Origin: Ornatilinea apprima
GTDB taxonomy: Bacteria; Chloroflexota; Anaerolineae; Anaerolineales; Anaerolineaceae
Direction of reading: 5' to 3'
Length of the DNA stretch: 64,000 nt
Assembly (NCBI RefSeq): GCF_001306115.1
Contig: NZ_LGCL01000004.1
Location: forward strand, 41,321-105,320
Within the stretch, counting starts at the first letter, position 1. Every line of letters begins with the position of its first letter. This document shows positions 8,501 through 17,424 of this stretch, piece after piece. Both the position numbers and the translations under genes were made by a program. A model generated the notes under the pieces. That model had not been told where the DNA came from. It saw only the letters and a program-made list of their open reading frames with translations, and made no database searches.

Positions 8501-11500
8501 GTTTTTTGCAGGTCAATCGATGCCGCGGGCGTCAGGGTTTGGGTGTCGTTGTCGGTGTCGCTGACGATGTTGCCCACCGGCGGCGCACCGGTCACCGAGG
8601 CGGTGTTGGTAAAGTTACCCGCGTTCACGTCCGCCTGGGTGAGGGTGTAGCTGCCGGTGAAGGTGGTGCTGTCGCTGGCGAGGGGTGCCAGGCTGGCAAT
8701 CGGCCCGCCGCTGATGCTCACCCCGCCCACAATGTCGATCAGGGTGATGTTGTTGAGGGTCACTTCGCCCGTATTGGTGACGGTGAAGGCGTAGGTGATG
8801 GTATCCCCGGCGTCGGCGCGGCCGTTGGCGCCCAGGTTGAGCGTGCCGGTCTTGGCCAGGTCAATTTTGGGCGTCTGAGTGATCACTTCGGCGGTGCTGC
8901 TCACCGGGCTGGTCTGGTCGCTGTCGGCATAGGCTGTGTTGCTGAAGCCGCCCGCGGTGATGTCATCCGCGGTGACGTCGTGGGATGCCGCACAGGAGAG
9001 AATCTGTCCGGTGGTCAGGGTGGCTGGCTGGGCAGGCGTGCAGGCGCCCAGGGTTACGCCCGTACCGGGGTCGGTGATGGTTACCCCGGTGAGGGTCTGG
9101 TCGCCGGTGTTGATGGCGGAAATATCGTAGGTGATGGTTTTGCCGACTGTGTTATATGGGCCGTTGGACGTAACCTGCTTGTACACTTCCAGGCGGGCGT
9201 TGTCTTTAATCTCCACGGTTACCGAGTCCGTCACCGGGTCCGTTTCGCTGCTGTCGCCGGTGGCGGTGTTGGTAAAGGTGCCCGCATCCACATCGGCCTG
9301 GGTGACCACATGGCTGGCCGGGCAGCTCATCGACTGTCCGCTGGTCAGCGTGGCGGGTTGAGGCGGGGTGCAGGCGCCCAAGACCATGCCGGGGTCGGCC
9401 ACACCCACATTGTTGAGCGTACCCGAACCAATATTGGTCACGGTGATGGTGTAATTGAGTGTGTCGCCCAACTCATAGGGACCAGCAGTGGTGATGACTT
9501 TACTGATTCCCAGAATATTCGTTTGATCTGTGGGCACCGTAACGGAGTCGGTTACCGGCCCGATCTGGTCGCTGTCGGCGGAGGCCGTGTTGGTGTATGA
9601 TCCTGCCGCGGCTTCGTCCGCGGTTACAATGTGGGTAGCCGGGCAGGTGAGAGATTCACCGGGGGCCAGGCTGGCCGGTTGGGGCGGGGTGCAGGTTCCC
9701 AAAACCACGCCGGGGTCGCTGATTTCCACGCCGGTGAGCGGCACATCGCCGGTGTTGGTAGCCGTCAGGGTATACGCCAGGGTGTCACCGTCGGTGTAGG
9801 GGGCTTCGCTGGAACCCGCCACATCGAAAGTCTTTACCATCTGCATGGTGGGGGCGGCGTTGACGGTCAACGTGTCAGTGGCCGGTTCTGTATTGGTGGC
9901 GCCTTCCGCGGTGGTAACCGTATTCTTGCCAATCGTGTTGTTATAGGTTCCCGCCGCGCTGGCCGTAACCGGAACGGTAATGTTGCAGGTGGTATTGGGG
10001 CCGGGGGCAATACTGCCCGCGCCCAGGGAAATGGTATTGGTGCCGGGCGCGGCGGTGAGCAGGCCATTACAGGCGTTGGTGGGCGACGGTGAACTGGCGA
10101 TGGTGAGGCCGGCGGGCAGCGTATCGACCATGCCCAAATTCGAGAGGGCGATATTGCCGGTGTTCTTAATCTGGATGGTTAACAGTGATGTCTCGCCCAG
10201 AATCATGCTGGTGGGGGCGAAGTATTTGGAAATGCTCACGCCCGGCAGGTTGGTTAAGGAAGCCTGAGCCGGTTGGCTGTTCTTGGCGCCGTTAAACGAG
10301 GTTACGCCCTCAGCGGGGATGGTGTTGGTGCGGTTGCCGTTGACGTTCATCGTCACGCTGAGGGTCAGAGTGCAGCGCTTGTTGGCCGCCAGGCTGCCCC
10401 CGCTGAAGCTAAAGCTGCCCGCGCCTGGCACAGCCGTCAGCGTGCCGCCGCAGGTGCCGGTGGAGACATCCGCCGGGTTAGCCACGTACATGCCGGTTGG
10501 CATGCTGTCGGTAAAGGCGATGCCGGTCAGGGGGGTGTTGTTGGGGTTGATCAACTGCACGCTCATGGTTGAAGACGAGCCGCCAAACACGGTCAGCGGG
10601 TCAAAGCCTTTGACCACCCCCAGGGTAAGGCTGCTGACGGTGAGCTGCGCGGTGGCGTTCGCCACGGGTCTGATCACCGTGCCCGCGCCCTGGATGGTGC
10701 CAGAGACGTTGGTGCGGTAGAGGGTATTGGTCTTGTCGCCAGGCGTGGTGGAAGGGGAGGATACCACATCCACACTGACGGTACAGATTCCGGCGATGCC
10801 GCCCACCTGGGCCGGGACGCTGCCTCCGCTCAGGGAGATAATTTGCGAGCCAGAGTCAGCCGTCACCGTGCCGCCGCAAGTAGTGGACTTATTGGATGGG
10901 TTGGCGACGGTAAAACTGGTGCCGCCCATGGTATTGAGGTTGTCCTGGGTGATGGCGACATTGATCAGGGGGGCGGTATTGGTGTTGCGCAGGGTAATGG
11001 TGAGGGTAGACCGCCCGCCCGGCGCGACCTGGCTGGGATAAAAGGCCTTGCTGATCGTCATGTTGCTGACGGTGAGGTCATCGATTAAGTTATTGGGCGG
11101 ACGCTGGCCCTGGTCATTGCTGATCTGGGTGGCGGCGTTGATGGTGTTGGAATACAGCCCGGAAACGCTGCTGGTTACATACACATCGATGGTACAGTTA
11201 CCGCCCATAGCAATGCTGCCGCCCGTCAGGGTGATGGTGCCTTCCCCGGTGTTGGCAGTGAGCGTGCCGCCGCAGGAATTGGACGCCGCGGTGGAGTTGC
11301 TGATGGTGATGTTGGTGGGCAGCACATCGGTTACAGTCAAGCCGGTGATGGCCTCGTCGGCCGGGGCGGTGAGGTAGATTCTCAGGCGCGAGTTACCACC
11401 CGCGCTGATAATATCGGGAGAAAAGGTTTTCGAGCTGCCGGTCATCCCCTGACCGGTGGGATAGACCGTTACCGACCGCGAAGCGCTGCTCAGGTTGGTC

Positions 11501-13629
11501 AGGCCTTCCACCGTGGTGATGGAGTTGGCATTAATCGTATTGGTATAGCTGGCATTGGCTGGCGCCGTCACCTTGACCGAGAAGGTGCATGTGCCCGGCA
11601 CAGAGACGGTTCCGGAGGGAATCGCCGCTCCGCTGGCATCCAGGCCGGAAAGGGTCAGCGTGGAAGGGCTGCCCACCACGGCAACCGCCTGTCCGTTGGC
11701 GCAGGTGGTGGCCACCGTGGCCGGGTCGGGCACCAGGCCAGAGGGCAGGTTATCAACTAACTGGGTTACATGCAGCGGCGAACTGGTGCTGTTTTGGAGC
11801 GTGACAATCAGCGTAGACTGCCCGCCCTGCTCGAAAGAAGTTGGCGAGAAGGTTTTAACCACCCCAATGCTTAAGGGCTGCACGTTCAAGGTCGCGCTGG
11901 CCGGCAGCACGTTGGTAAAGCCGGGCACATCTGAACTTAAAGACCCGGCGGGAATCTCGTTGAGATGGGAACTGGTTAAGATCGTGTCGGGGGTGGTGAT
12001 CTGAGCGGTAATGGTGCAGGTTCCGGGAGAAGACACCGTGCCGGAAGGCACCGTTGCGCCGGTCAGGCGCACGGTATCATCCGTGCGGCTGGTGGTGGCG
12101 ATGGATACCGATCCACCCACGCAGGTGGTGGTGGGCGTTCCGGTAACGTACAAAGCCGCGCCGGGCATCACATCATCCAGCGCCACGCCCGTGTATGGCG
12201 TTCCGGTGGGGTTACGCAGCGTGATGGTGAGAGTGCTGATTTCCCCCGCCAGTATGGTGGTGGGCGAAAACGACTTTACCAGGCCAACAGCCTGAACATT
12301 CAGGTTGGCCTGGGCCGGTGTGGCGTTGGTGACCCCCTGGCGGGTTTGCACCGCGCTGGCCGGAATGGTGTTGGTATATTCGCCCTGCGTGAACGAGGTT
12401 ACATTGACGGCGATTGAACAGGTGGTATTGGGGCTGATTTGCGCGTTAGCGATGGACAGGTTGTCCGTTCCGGCAACCGCGGTCAGCACGGCGGATCCTC
12501 CGCAGTTGCTGAGCGAAGGGCTGACTGTGCTGGCCAGCACCACGTTGTGCGGTTCGGGGTCGTTCAACACATCAGCAAGGGATACTTCGGTGAGATTGTG
12601 CGAGGAATCGTTGTTGCGAATGGTGATCGTCAGACGGCTGGTCTGCCCCACCCAGATAGTGTTGGGCGCGAACGCCTTGGTTACCGAAGGGGCTTGAATG
12701 GTATCCACATTGATGGTGGCGCTGGCCGGGTCGGTGTTGCTGACCGTGCCCAGGTTGCCGGTGGCAGACAGGTTGCCCCCCGCGATGGTGTTGATTAAGT
12801 TACCGGGCGTGATGGAAGAAACATCCACTTCCACGGTGCACACGCCGTTGATTTCACCCACTTTGGCCGGCACGGTGGCGTTGGCCAGAGTGAGCGTGCT
12901 GCTGCCGGCCACCGCGGTCACTTCCGGGGCGGTTCCGCAGTTGGATGTGCTGACGTTCGGAGGGTTGGCAATGTATAAACCGGGCTGCACGCCCTCCAGG
13001 TTGTCCGTCCAGGAGGCGGTGGTCAGGTCAAATGAATTCGCGTTGTAGATGGAAACGCTGAGGCGGGAAATATCCCCGGGCGAGATGGAGATGGGGTTGA
13101 ACTGCTTGTTGATCTCGGCGTTGTAGTCAAATGTGGCCACCGAGAGTTCGTCACTCGCGGCAGCTTCGTTGGATACATTACTCCCGTCGATATAACCGGT
13201 CACATCTTCGGCGGCCACGGTGACTGTTTTATTGCCGGATGTAGACGGCTGCACGCTGACCGTGACCGCGCAGCTGCCGCCGGACGCTACAACCCCGCTG
13301 CTCAGGCTGATGCTGGACTCGCCGGGATTGGCCGTGATGCTTGCTCCACCACAGCCGGTTTGCGCCAGGTTGACCGGATCGGCCAAAGATAACCCGGCGG
13401 GGAAGGTGTTGCTGAAAGCCAGGCCGGTCAGGTCGTGGGTCGCGTTCGCATTGGTGACGGTAAACGTCAAACGCGAGACACTCTTCAGCGCGATCGTGCT
13501 GGGCGAAAATTCCACCGCGACGGATACATCTGCGGATGGCGTTTGCGCCAAAACCGGCGCAGCCGCGAACGGGCTGAACAATCCAATGAGCAGGCAAGCT
13601 GTGAGCAGGCAGTGAAACGATCGGTGCAT
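5581..13629 (-). CDS. Giant secreted DUF11-repeat surface protein with LPLTG motif and C-terminal sortase domain
   Basis: About 2682 residues from the ATG at 13629, chosen because a GGAGGAG site lies 5-6 bases upstream; an earlier in-frame start would overlap that site. Residues 1-28 are a signal peptide (cleavage after APVLA). Then come nine repeats of about 140 residues opening K.FSP..I..G..S.LTI, three related repeats, five KTGTLNLGANGRAD-type repeats (about 115 residues, 7.4-8.9 kb) and one diverged repeat. All are beta-sandwich DUF11-like units. Residues 2514-2518 read LPLTG, a sortase sorting signal. Directly after it is a complete sortase domain with His2593 (GITAH), Cys2657 (TLITC) and Arg2670/2674. 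There is no C-terminal membrane helix or basic tail. It is probably exported and surface-displayed; whether it processes itself or other proteins is unknown. Confidence 0.88.
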   Translation of the reverse strand: MHRSFHCLLTACLLIGLFSPFAAAPVLAQTPSADVSVAVEFSPSTIALKSVSRLTFTVTNANATHDLTGLAFSNTFPAGLSLADPVNLAQTGCGGASITANPGESSISLSSGVVASGGSCAVTVSVQPSTSGNKTVTVAAEDVTGYIDGSNVSNEAAASDELSVATFDYNAEINKQFNPISISPGDISRLSVSIYNANSFDLTTASWTDNLEGVQPGLYIANPPNVSTSNCGTAPEVTAVAGSSTLTLANATVPAKVGEINGVCTVEVDVSSITPGNLINTIAGGNLSATGNLGTVSNTDPASATINVDTIQAPSVTKAFAPNTIWVGQTSRLTITIRNNDSSHNLTEVSLADVLNDPEPHNVVLASTVSPSLSNCGGSAVLTAVAGTDNLSIANAQISPNTTCSIAVNVTSFTQGEYTNTIPASAVQTRQGVTNATPAQANLNVQAVGLVKSFSPTTILAGEISTLTITLRNPTGTPYTGVALDDVMPGAALYVTGTPTTTCVGGSVSIATTSRTDDTVRLTGATVPSGTVSSPGTCTITAQITTPDTILTSSHLNEIPAGSLSSDVPGFTNVLPASATLNVQPLSIGVVKTFSPTSFEQGGQSTLIVTLQNSTSSPLHVTQLVDNLPSGLVPDPATVATTCANGQAVAVVGSPSTLTLSGLDASGAAIPSGTVSVPGTCTFSVKVTAPANASYTNTINANSITTVEGLTNLSSASRSVTVYPTGQGMTGSSKTFSPDIISAGGNSRLRIYLTAPADEAITGLTVTDVLPTNITISNSTAASNSCGGTLTANTGEGTITLTGGSIAMGGNCTIDVYVTSSVSGLYSNTINAATQISNDQGQRPPNNLIDDLTVSNMTISKAFYPSQVAPGGRSTLTITLRNTNTAPLINVAITQDNLNTMGGTSFTVANPSNKSTTCGGTVTADSGSQIISLSGGSVPAQVGGIAGICTVSVDVVSSPSTTPGDKTNTLYRTNVSGTIQGAGTVIRPVANATAQLTVSSLTLGVVKGFDPLTVFGGSSSTMSVQLINPNNTPLTGIAFTDSMPTGMYVANPADVSTGTCGGTLTAVPGAGSFSFSGGSLAANKRCTLTLSVTMNVNGNRTNTIPAEGVTSFNGAKNSQPAQASLTNLPGVSISKYFAPTSMILGETSLLTIQIKNTGNIALSNLGMVDTLPAGLTIASSPSPTNACNGLLTAAPGTNTISLGAGSIAPGPNTTCNITVPVTASAAGTYNNTIGKNTVTTAEGATNTEPATDTLTVNAAPTMQMVKTFDVAGSSEAPYTDGDTLAYTLTATNTGDVPLTGVEISDPGVVLGTCTPPQPASLAPGESLTCPATHIVTADEAAAGSYTNTASADSDQIGPVTDSVTVPTDQTNILGISKVITTAGPYELGDTLNYTITVTNIGSGTLNNVGVADPGMVLGACTPPQPATLTSGQSMSCPASHVVTQADVDAGTFTNTATGDSSETDPVTDSVTVEIKDNARLEVYKQVTSNGPYNTVGKTITYDISAINTGDQTLTGVTITDPGTGVTLGACTPAQPATLTTGQILSCAASHDVTADDITAGGFSNTAYADSDQTSPVSSTAEVITQTPKIDLAKTGTLNLGANGRADAGDTITYAFTVTNTGEVTLNNITLIDIVGGVSISGGPIASLAPLASDSTTFTGSYTLTQADVNAGNFTNTASVTGAPPVGNIVSDTDNDTQTLTPAASIDLQKTGTLNLNASAPNGIANPGDTISYAFTVTNTGNVTLTNITLADTVGGISISGGPIASLAPGASNSSTFTGSYTLNQTNVDAGTFTNTATVTGTPPSGPNVTDADDDTQTIIPVPSIELVKTGTLNLGANSRADAGDTITYAFTVTNTGNVTLSGVTLSDPKITESGGPITLAPGASNSTAFTGTYTLTQADVNAGTFTNTATVTGTTPGGPTVNDSDGDTQTLDPAPSVALQKTGTLNDGPDGEPDEGEIITYVFAVTNTGNVTLTNLTVTETVGGITLTGSPIASLEPGASNNTNYTGSYTLTQEVIDSGTFTNTAQVSGTPPSGSPVTDSDDDTQLLTDVPAITLEKTGTLNMDVVAPDDRADVGDTIRYAFTVSNTGNVTLTDITLADTVGGITLAGGPITSLDPDDSDSDTFTGVYTLTQADIDAGTFTNTAEVTATPPEGDDVTGSDDDTQTLAETARIGVAKRVTGSPAEITPGVWDVTFEILVRNYGNVTLSSIQVTDDLSAVFPPESPFAVQSLTSDDFTVNSAYDGRTDANLLDGTDSLAFGEQGSITLVVRVTPADGGPFNNTAAASAISPSESPVSDTSHNGANPDPDYDGDPTDNNDPTPVDFGADLFDPPYGIKTYDSFGMPLLQWTMVWINNSNIVNVGARVSDPIPSGAVYEASGLPSGTGIPDGAPAGSTDVGVVCNPLGIIDPKEISPTISLSATFTTWCYYEGPTLTYPRGRIVWEGALGPDLGITDPALAENELTITFNLRVLEGEHEINNRATIDVDRNGNGLIEGETEVEAASATETWSNWPEALPLTGFAPGKITDLSGRPWVEYDQSQDLLLEIPALNVKVPILGVPIVHGEWNLDWLGGNAGYLENTAFPTHAGNTGITAHVYDAFGKPGPFLNLTSLKWGDEIIIHYGGLRYVYEVREVQRFLSADNFSVLQSEDFPWVTLITCQGYDEKTDTYHWRSAVRAVQTRIEE
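5617..6090 (-). other. LPLTG motif plus fused sortase catalytic domain (part of giant gene)
   Basis: The LPLTG codons are at 6076-6090. The catalytic His codon is at 5851-5853 and the Cys codon at 5659-5661, with Arg codons shortly after. The order and spacing (His-64-Cys-13-Arg) fit the sortase beta-barrel. The domain is at the C-terminus of its own potential substrate. Confidence 0.8.
7400..8900 (-). repeat. DNA-level tandem repeats coding for KTGTLN-type domains
   Basis: Five consecutive coding units of roughly 345-360 bp share long near-identical stretches, for example those encoding NPGDTISYAFTVTNTGNVTL and GASNSTTFTGSYTLTQADV. Such tracts can expand or contract by recombination and are easily mis-assembled from short reads. 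Confidence 0.75.
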
Positions 13630-13700
13630 CGGCTCCTCCAACGATAAGAAAAATTTACGAATTGAGGGAAAAAACTATCCGGGCAAAAAAGCCAGCCAGC

Positions 13701-13750
13701 AGAGTGCAAGTTAACGTCCAGCCCCGGCGCACTTCACCTTTTTGCACTCT
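13701..13750 (-). promoter_or_regulatory. Structured 5' leader of the giant surface-protein gene
   Basis: Perfect 9-bp arms (AGAGTGCAA 13701-13709 and TTGCACTCT 13742-13750) enclose 32 bases with a GC-rich core. It lies about 75-120 bases before the start codon, downstream of a plausible minus-strand TACAAT box at about 13757-13762. I did not match it to a known riboswitch class. Confidence 0.4.
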
Positions 13751-13842
13751 CTCCATTGTATGGAAGAATGAAAAAGAAATGCGTTAATTTGACATAAATT
13801 GTCCAAAAGTAATGAAATTATTACCAACCGCAATCACGCCCT

Positions 13843-16179
13843 TTAGAGCGCGTTGGTATTGAGGTACGCCAGCGCCTGGTTTTTCTCGTCGCTCATCACA
13901 ATCGTCAGGTGAGCGCCGGGCGCGAAATCGGCCACGCGGATCAGGCGCAGCGCGCCGCATAATTTTTCATCCACGTCAACAAACTCGTCCACGCAGTTGG
14001 GCGCCTCGTAGAAAAAGGCGCGGTTGAACTGCGCTTTTTCATCGTCCAGCAGCACGGCCAGCGGGTAAATTTGCGCTTCCAGTAAATCCTGGAAGAAGTG
14101 CGTGCCCAGTGAAGGCTCCGGTTCGGGGCCCACATCTTTTCCGGCCAGTTCCACCAGGGCGCGCGTGTTGTAGATGTCGCCGTAACCAATCGGCACGCCC
14201 AAATCGGAGTTGGAACTGCCCCAGCGCCCCGGCCCCACGCTGATGTAGCGCTTGCCTTCCAGGGCGCGGTTCACCCGCCCAATGGCGTGGCTTAACTCGT
14301 GGCGCGCGTTGAGGGTGGGCAGGGCAAAATAGCCCTGCGGGGGCACAAACAGCACATAGTCCACCCCATCCACAAAGCCTTCGGGCACCATAAAGTGGGT
14401 GCGGAAGATCACCTGCTCGGGGTTAACCTGCTCGGGGAAAGGCCGCTGGGCGGTGCCGATCAGGTGGCTTTGCGGGCGGCACTGCAGCACGGTAATGCAC
14501 AGGTCGGGTTGGGCCGACTCGCTGTTGTCGCTCACCCCCAGGGTGAACTCCAAATCCACCGGGGCGCGGTACTGGGTCTCCAACGTGCGTAGAATGGTGC
14601 GCATGTGGCGCGCGAAGGATGTGCGCTTGAGCAGTTCGTCAAAGGTCAGCACCAGGCGTTTGGGGTCGCTCATTAATGCCGAGCGCAAGGGCAAAAAGTA
14701 ACCGTCTTCTTCCACCTGAGCCAGGTAGCGCACCGGCGGGTAGCGCGTGGTGAGCACGTCGTGAATGGGCAGGGTGTGAAAGCGGTTTTCCTGCAGGTCA
14801 ATCAGATCAACGTAGCGCTGCGAATACTGGCTGATAGCCTTAACATTGGTGGAAGGCCGCAGCGTGGGGTGGCTGAGCGCCACCAGGCGCGGGTAATCGT
14901 TACCCACGCGGTCCACGGCGCGCGTGCCCATGCCCCACACCATGCGCACAAAACCGTCTTCGCGGTTGATCTGCGGCGACCAGCGGTACAGGTTGCGGCT
15001 GAAGGCCACCCCGGCGGCGTGCGGCAGGTAGTAGCGTCCAAACTGCTCGCCCTGCACCACCTGAATCAGCACGGCCATACGCTCGTCGTAGTCGGCCAGG
15101 CCTTTGCTGGCGCGGTAGACCAGCGCGTTGGGGTTGAGCGTGGAGCCAAAAATGCGCCCGATGGCGCGCGTGAGCGCGCGCAGGTTCTCTTGCTGGGTAG
15201 CCTGGTTGGGCAGGAACACGCTTTCATACTTGCCCGCGAAGGCCGTGCCAAAGTTATCTTCCAGCAGGCTGGAAGAGCGCACAATCAGCGGGCTTTTTCC
15301 CACCGAGGCCAGCAGGCCCTGCAGGCGTTCCAGCACGTCTGGCGGAAACTCACCCGACTCAAAATCTTCGATGATGTGCGGGTAATCCACGCGCATCTCT
15401 TCTTCAGTTTTGTACTTCTGGTCGTTCCAGTGGAAGAGATTGTTGATGTTCATGAAGGAATACATCACGTCGGAACCCACATAATACGATTCCGCCGCGT
15501 TCAAACAGTCCAACAACTCTTCATCCGCCAGCTCGCGCAGAATGCGAATGGCCAGCAGCATGCCGGCCGCCTTGCCGCCGATCTTTCCACCGCCGATCTT
15601 GCGCTTGTAGATCTCGGCCAAGTCTTCAATGGTGAACCACTCTTTGGCAATGTTGATATAACGCAGTTGGTCGCTGATCAGTGAGCGGATCAGCACCACC
15701 TTGCATTCCAGCAAGCGCGCCTCCATTTTGGAGCGTTCTTCATAGGGCAGGCGCTCAATCGTCATGGCCTGCTCAAAGACCTTTTCAATGGGAGACAGCT
15801 CGGGGTTTATGGACAGCAGGCTATCTTTTTCGGCCACACCGCGCTCTAGCAGCACCTGGTTGACAATGTCGCTGAACTCTTCAAAGGTCAGTCGCTGGCT
15901 GAAGAGCAAATCGGTGAGGTAATCGCGCACTTTGGCCAGGCGCTGATCCCACACCGGCGCGGGTTCCTCATACAGCGGGTCGAGCAGGCCCTCGCGTTTT
16001 TGCGAGCGGATGGCCATTTTGCGCGCGCGCGCCTCGAAGGTAACCCGGTCAATAATACCGCGCTCAATTAACCGCTTGCGCATGCGCGAGCGGATGCGGC
16101 TGCTCAGGATGGGGTACTGCGACAGGCCCAGGTGAATGCTGAGCAAAAAATCGGATGAGGATGTGGGGGGCAGGGTCAC
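13843..16179 (-). CDS. PEP/pyruvate-binding (PPDK N-terminal) domain protein
   Basis: 778 residues. The middle carries the nucleotide-binding domain of pyruvate phosphate dikinase and PEP synthase: GGKIGGKAAGMLLA near residue 195, SPLIVRSSSLLEDNFGTAFAGKYESVFLPN near 295, and a closing VLQCRPQSHL. The family's phospho-histidine swivelling domain and C-terminal PEP-binding barrel are absent, so full dikinase chemistry is unlikely. An unfamiliar 190-residue helical, charged N-terminus precedes the domain, and about 190 residues of unassigned sequence follow it. It is downstream of dnaN but separated by a terminator. The substrate is unknown. Confidence 0.8.
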   Translation of the reverse strand: MTLPPTSSSDFLLSIHLGLSQYPILSSRIRSRMRKRLIERGIIDRVTFEARARKMAIRSQKREGLLDPLYEEPAPVWDQRLAKVRDYLTDLLFSQRLTFEEFSDIVNQVLLERGVAEKDSLLSINPELSPIEKVFEQAMTIERLPYEERSKMEARLLECKVVLIRSLISDQLRYINIAKEWFTIEDLAEIYKRKIGGGKIGGKAAGMLLAIRILRELADEELLDCLNAAESYYVGSDVMYSFMNINNLFHWNDQKYKTEEEMRVDYPHIIEDFESGEFPPDVLERLQGLLASVGKSPLIVRSSSLLEDNFGTAFAGKYESVFLPNQATQQENLRALTRAIGRIFGSTLNPNALVYRASKGLADYDERMAVLIQVVQGEQFGRYYLPHAAGVAFSRNLYRWSPQINREDGFVRMVWGMGTRAVDRVGNDYPRLVALSHPTLRPSTNVKAISQYSQRYVDLIDLQENRFHTLPIHDVLTTRYPPVRYLAQVEEDGYFLPLRSALMSDPKRLVLTFDELLKRTSFARHMRTILRTLETQYRAPVDLEFTLGVSDNSESAQPDLCITVLQCRPQSHLIGTAQRPFPEQVNPEQVIFRTHFMVPEGFVDGVDYVLFVPPQGYFALPTLNARHELSHAIGRVNRALEGKRYISVGPGRWGSSNSDLGVPIGYGDIYNTRALVELAGKDVGPEPEPSLGTHFFQDLLEAQIYPLAVLLDDEKAQFNRAFFYEAPNCVDEFVDVDEKLCGALRLIRVADFAPGAHLTIVMSDEKNQALAYLNTNAL

Positions 16180-16190
16180 AGCGCCTCCGG

Positions 16191-16225
16191 TGTTAAAAAG
16201 CTCCCTGTCCTTGGGAAGGGAGCTT
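16191..16225 (-). terminator. Rho-independent terminator of dnaN
   Basis: On the minus strand, AAGCTCCCT, a 10-base loop and AGGGAGCTT run into TTTTTAACA. The 9-bp stem with a T-run sits between the dnaN stop and the start of the PPDK-N gene. Confidence 0.85.
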
Positions 16226-16296
16226 CAATCAAATCTTCTAACCATTTTTCCAATTGGACACCAGTAATTCCACCGTTTTTCGCCCTCGCGTGCGGG

Positions 16297-17424
16297 TTAG
16301 CCCAGGTGCATGGGCATGATCACATGGGTAAAGTCTTCGCTGCCTACCGCTTTGATCACGCCGGGGGTGTTGTTGGCGTTGGTCTCCAGCGCCACGCTGG
16401 GCGATTTGATCACGTCCAGCACCTCGCGCAGATAGCGCACGTTGAAGGCGATCACCAGCCCGCCGCCGGTGATGTTGGCATCCACCATTACCTCGCTGTT
16501 GCCGGTCTCTTCCGACTGCGCGGAAACTTCCACGCTGCCGGGGCCTTCTTCGCCGTTCTGGATGTTGAGGCGCACCACATAGTTGCCCTCGCGGGCGATA
16601 ATCTCGGCCTGCTTGCAGGCCTTCTGGAAGGCGGCGGTGGCCATGATAGTGGAGGTTTTGGACGAGCGCGGAATGATGGCCTTGTAGTCGGGGAAGTTGC
16701 CTTCAATCAACTGCGAGACCAGTTCAATATCGTCAAAATGGAAGAGCACCTGCCCGCGTCCGGGCGGCACCACCATGGTTACCTTTTCATCGGTGTCGCT
16801 GGCGATGCGCGCCAGCTCGCTGAGCGCGCGCGCCGGGATGATGGCCGAGACCGGCCGTTCGCTGGGGGTGGAAAGGCGCGCCTTGCGCACCGAAATGCGG
16901 AAGCCATCGGTGGCGGCCATCGAGATCTCATGGTCAGAGACGGTCAGGTTCACGCCCTGCAGCACCGGGCGGGCTTCATCGGTGGAGGCGGCAAACACCA
17001 CCTGCTGGATCATCTCTTTGAAGTCGGCCACGTTTAGCTCTGTGCCCGCGCTCAAATCGGGAACCGGCATGGGCGGGAATTCCTGCGCGTCAATGCCCTT
17101 GATATCGGTGTTGGATGAAGCGCAGCGAACGTTGAGCGTTTGGGTCTTTTCATTCAGGTCGAGCAGAACCGTCTCGTTGGGCAGGGTGTTGATCAGGTCG
17201 CTGAAGGTGCGCGAGGGAACTGTAACGGCGCCCTCTTCGCTGATCTGCGCGCCAATCCAGCAAGAGATACCCAATTCCAGATTGGTGGCAGACAGGCGTA
17301 ATCGCCCTTCGTCGGTAGCGACCAGAATATTGGAAAGCACAGGTAAAGTGCTGCGCGGCGAAACAGCGCGAGATACCACACTCAGACCGTGTGCCAGTTG
17401 TTGTTGTGAGACAGATACTTTCAT
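16297..17424 (-). CDS. dnaN: DNA polymerase III beta subunit (sliding clamp)
   Basis: 375 residues, normal length for the clamp. It starts MKVSVSQQQLAHGLSVVSRAVSPRSTLPVLSNILV and ends VIMPMHLG, both textbook DnaN ends; three repeats of the clamp fold span the chain. The ring tethers the replicative polymerase to DNA. In many bacteria dnaN follows dnaA, but here the upstream neighbour is a diguanylate cyclase beyond a repeat-rich gap, and no dnaA is visible. A GGAAGAGGG site precedes the ATG. A TTTATAATAATG stretch at about 17493-17505 (minus strand) is a plausible -10 region. Confidence 0.95.
   Translation of the reverse strand: MKVSVSQQQLAHGLSVVSRAVSPRSTLPVLSNILVATDEGRLRLSATNLELGISCWIGAQISEEGAVTVPSRTFSDLINTLPNETVLLDLNEKTQTLNVRCASSNTDIKGIDAQEFPPMPVPDLSAGTELNVADFKEMIQQVVFAASTDEARPVLQGVNLTVSDHEISMAATDGFRISVRKARLSTPSERPVSAIIPARALSELARIASDTDEKVTMVVPPGRGQVLFHFDDIELVSQLIEGNFPDYKAIIPRSSKTSTIMATAAFQKACKQAEIIAREGNYVVRLNIQNGEEGPGSVEVSAQSEETGNSEVMVDANITGGGLVIAFNVRYLREVLDVIKSPSVALETNANNTPGVIKAVGSEDFTHVIMPMHLG

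Noticed and set aside
6946..9600. 884-residue open frame on the plus strand, antisense to the giant gene
   Set aside because: It lies wholly inside the repeat domains of the surface protein. Its low-complexity Gly/Arg/Val-rich translation repeats with the same period as the minus-strand repeats, as expected of a shadow frame. No ribosome site or known domain was seen.
13690..13760. Cyclic di-GMP riboswitch (GEMM)
   Set aside because: The conserved GEMM core and tetraloop-receptor sequences could not be found; only a long-range stem is visible. Recorded as an unassigned structured leader instead.
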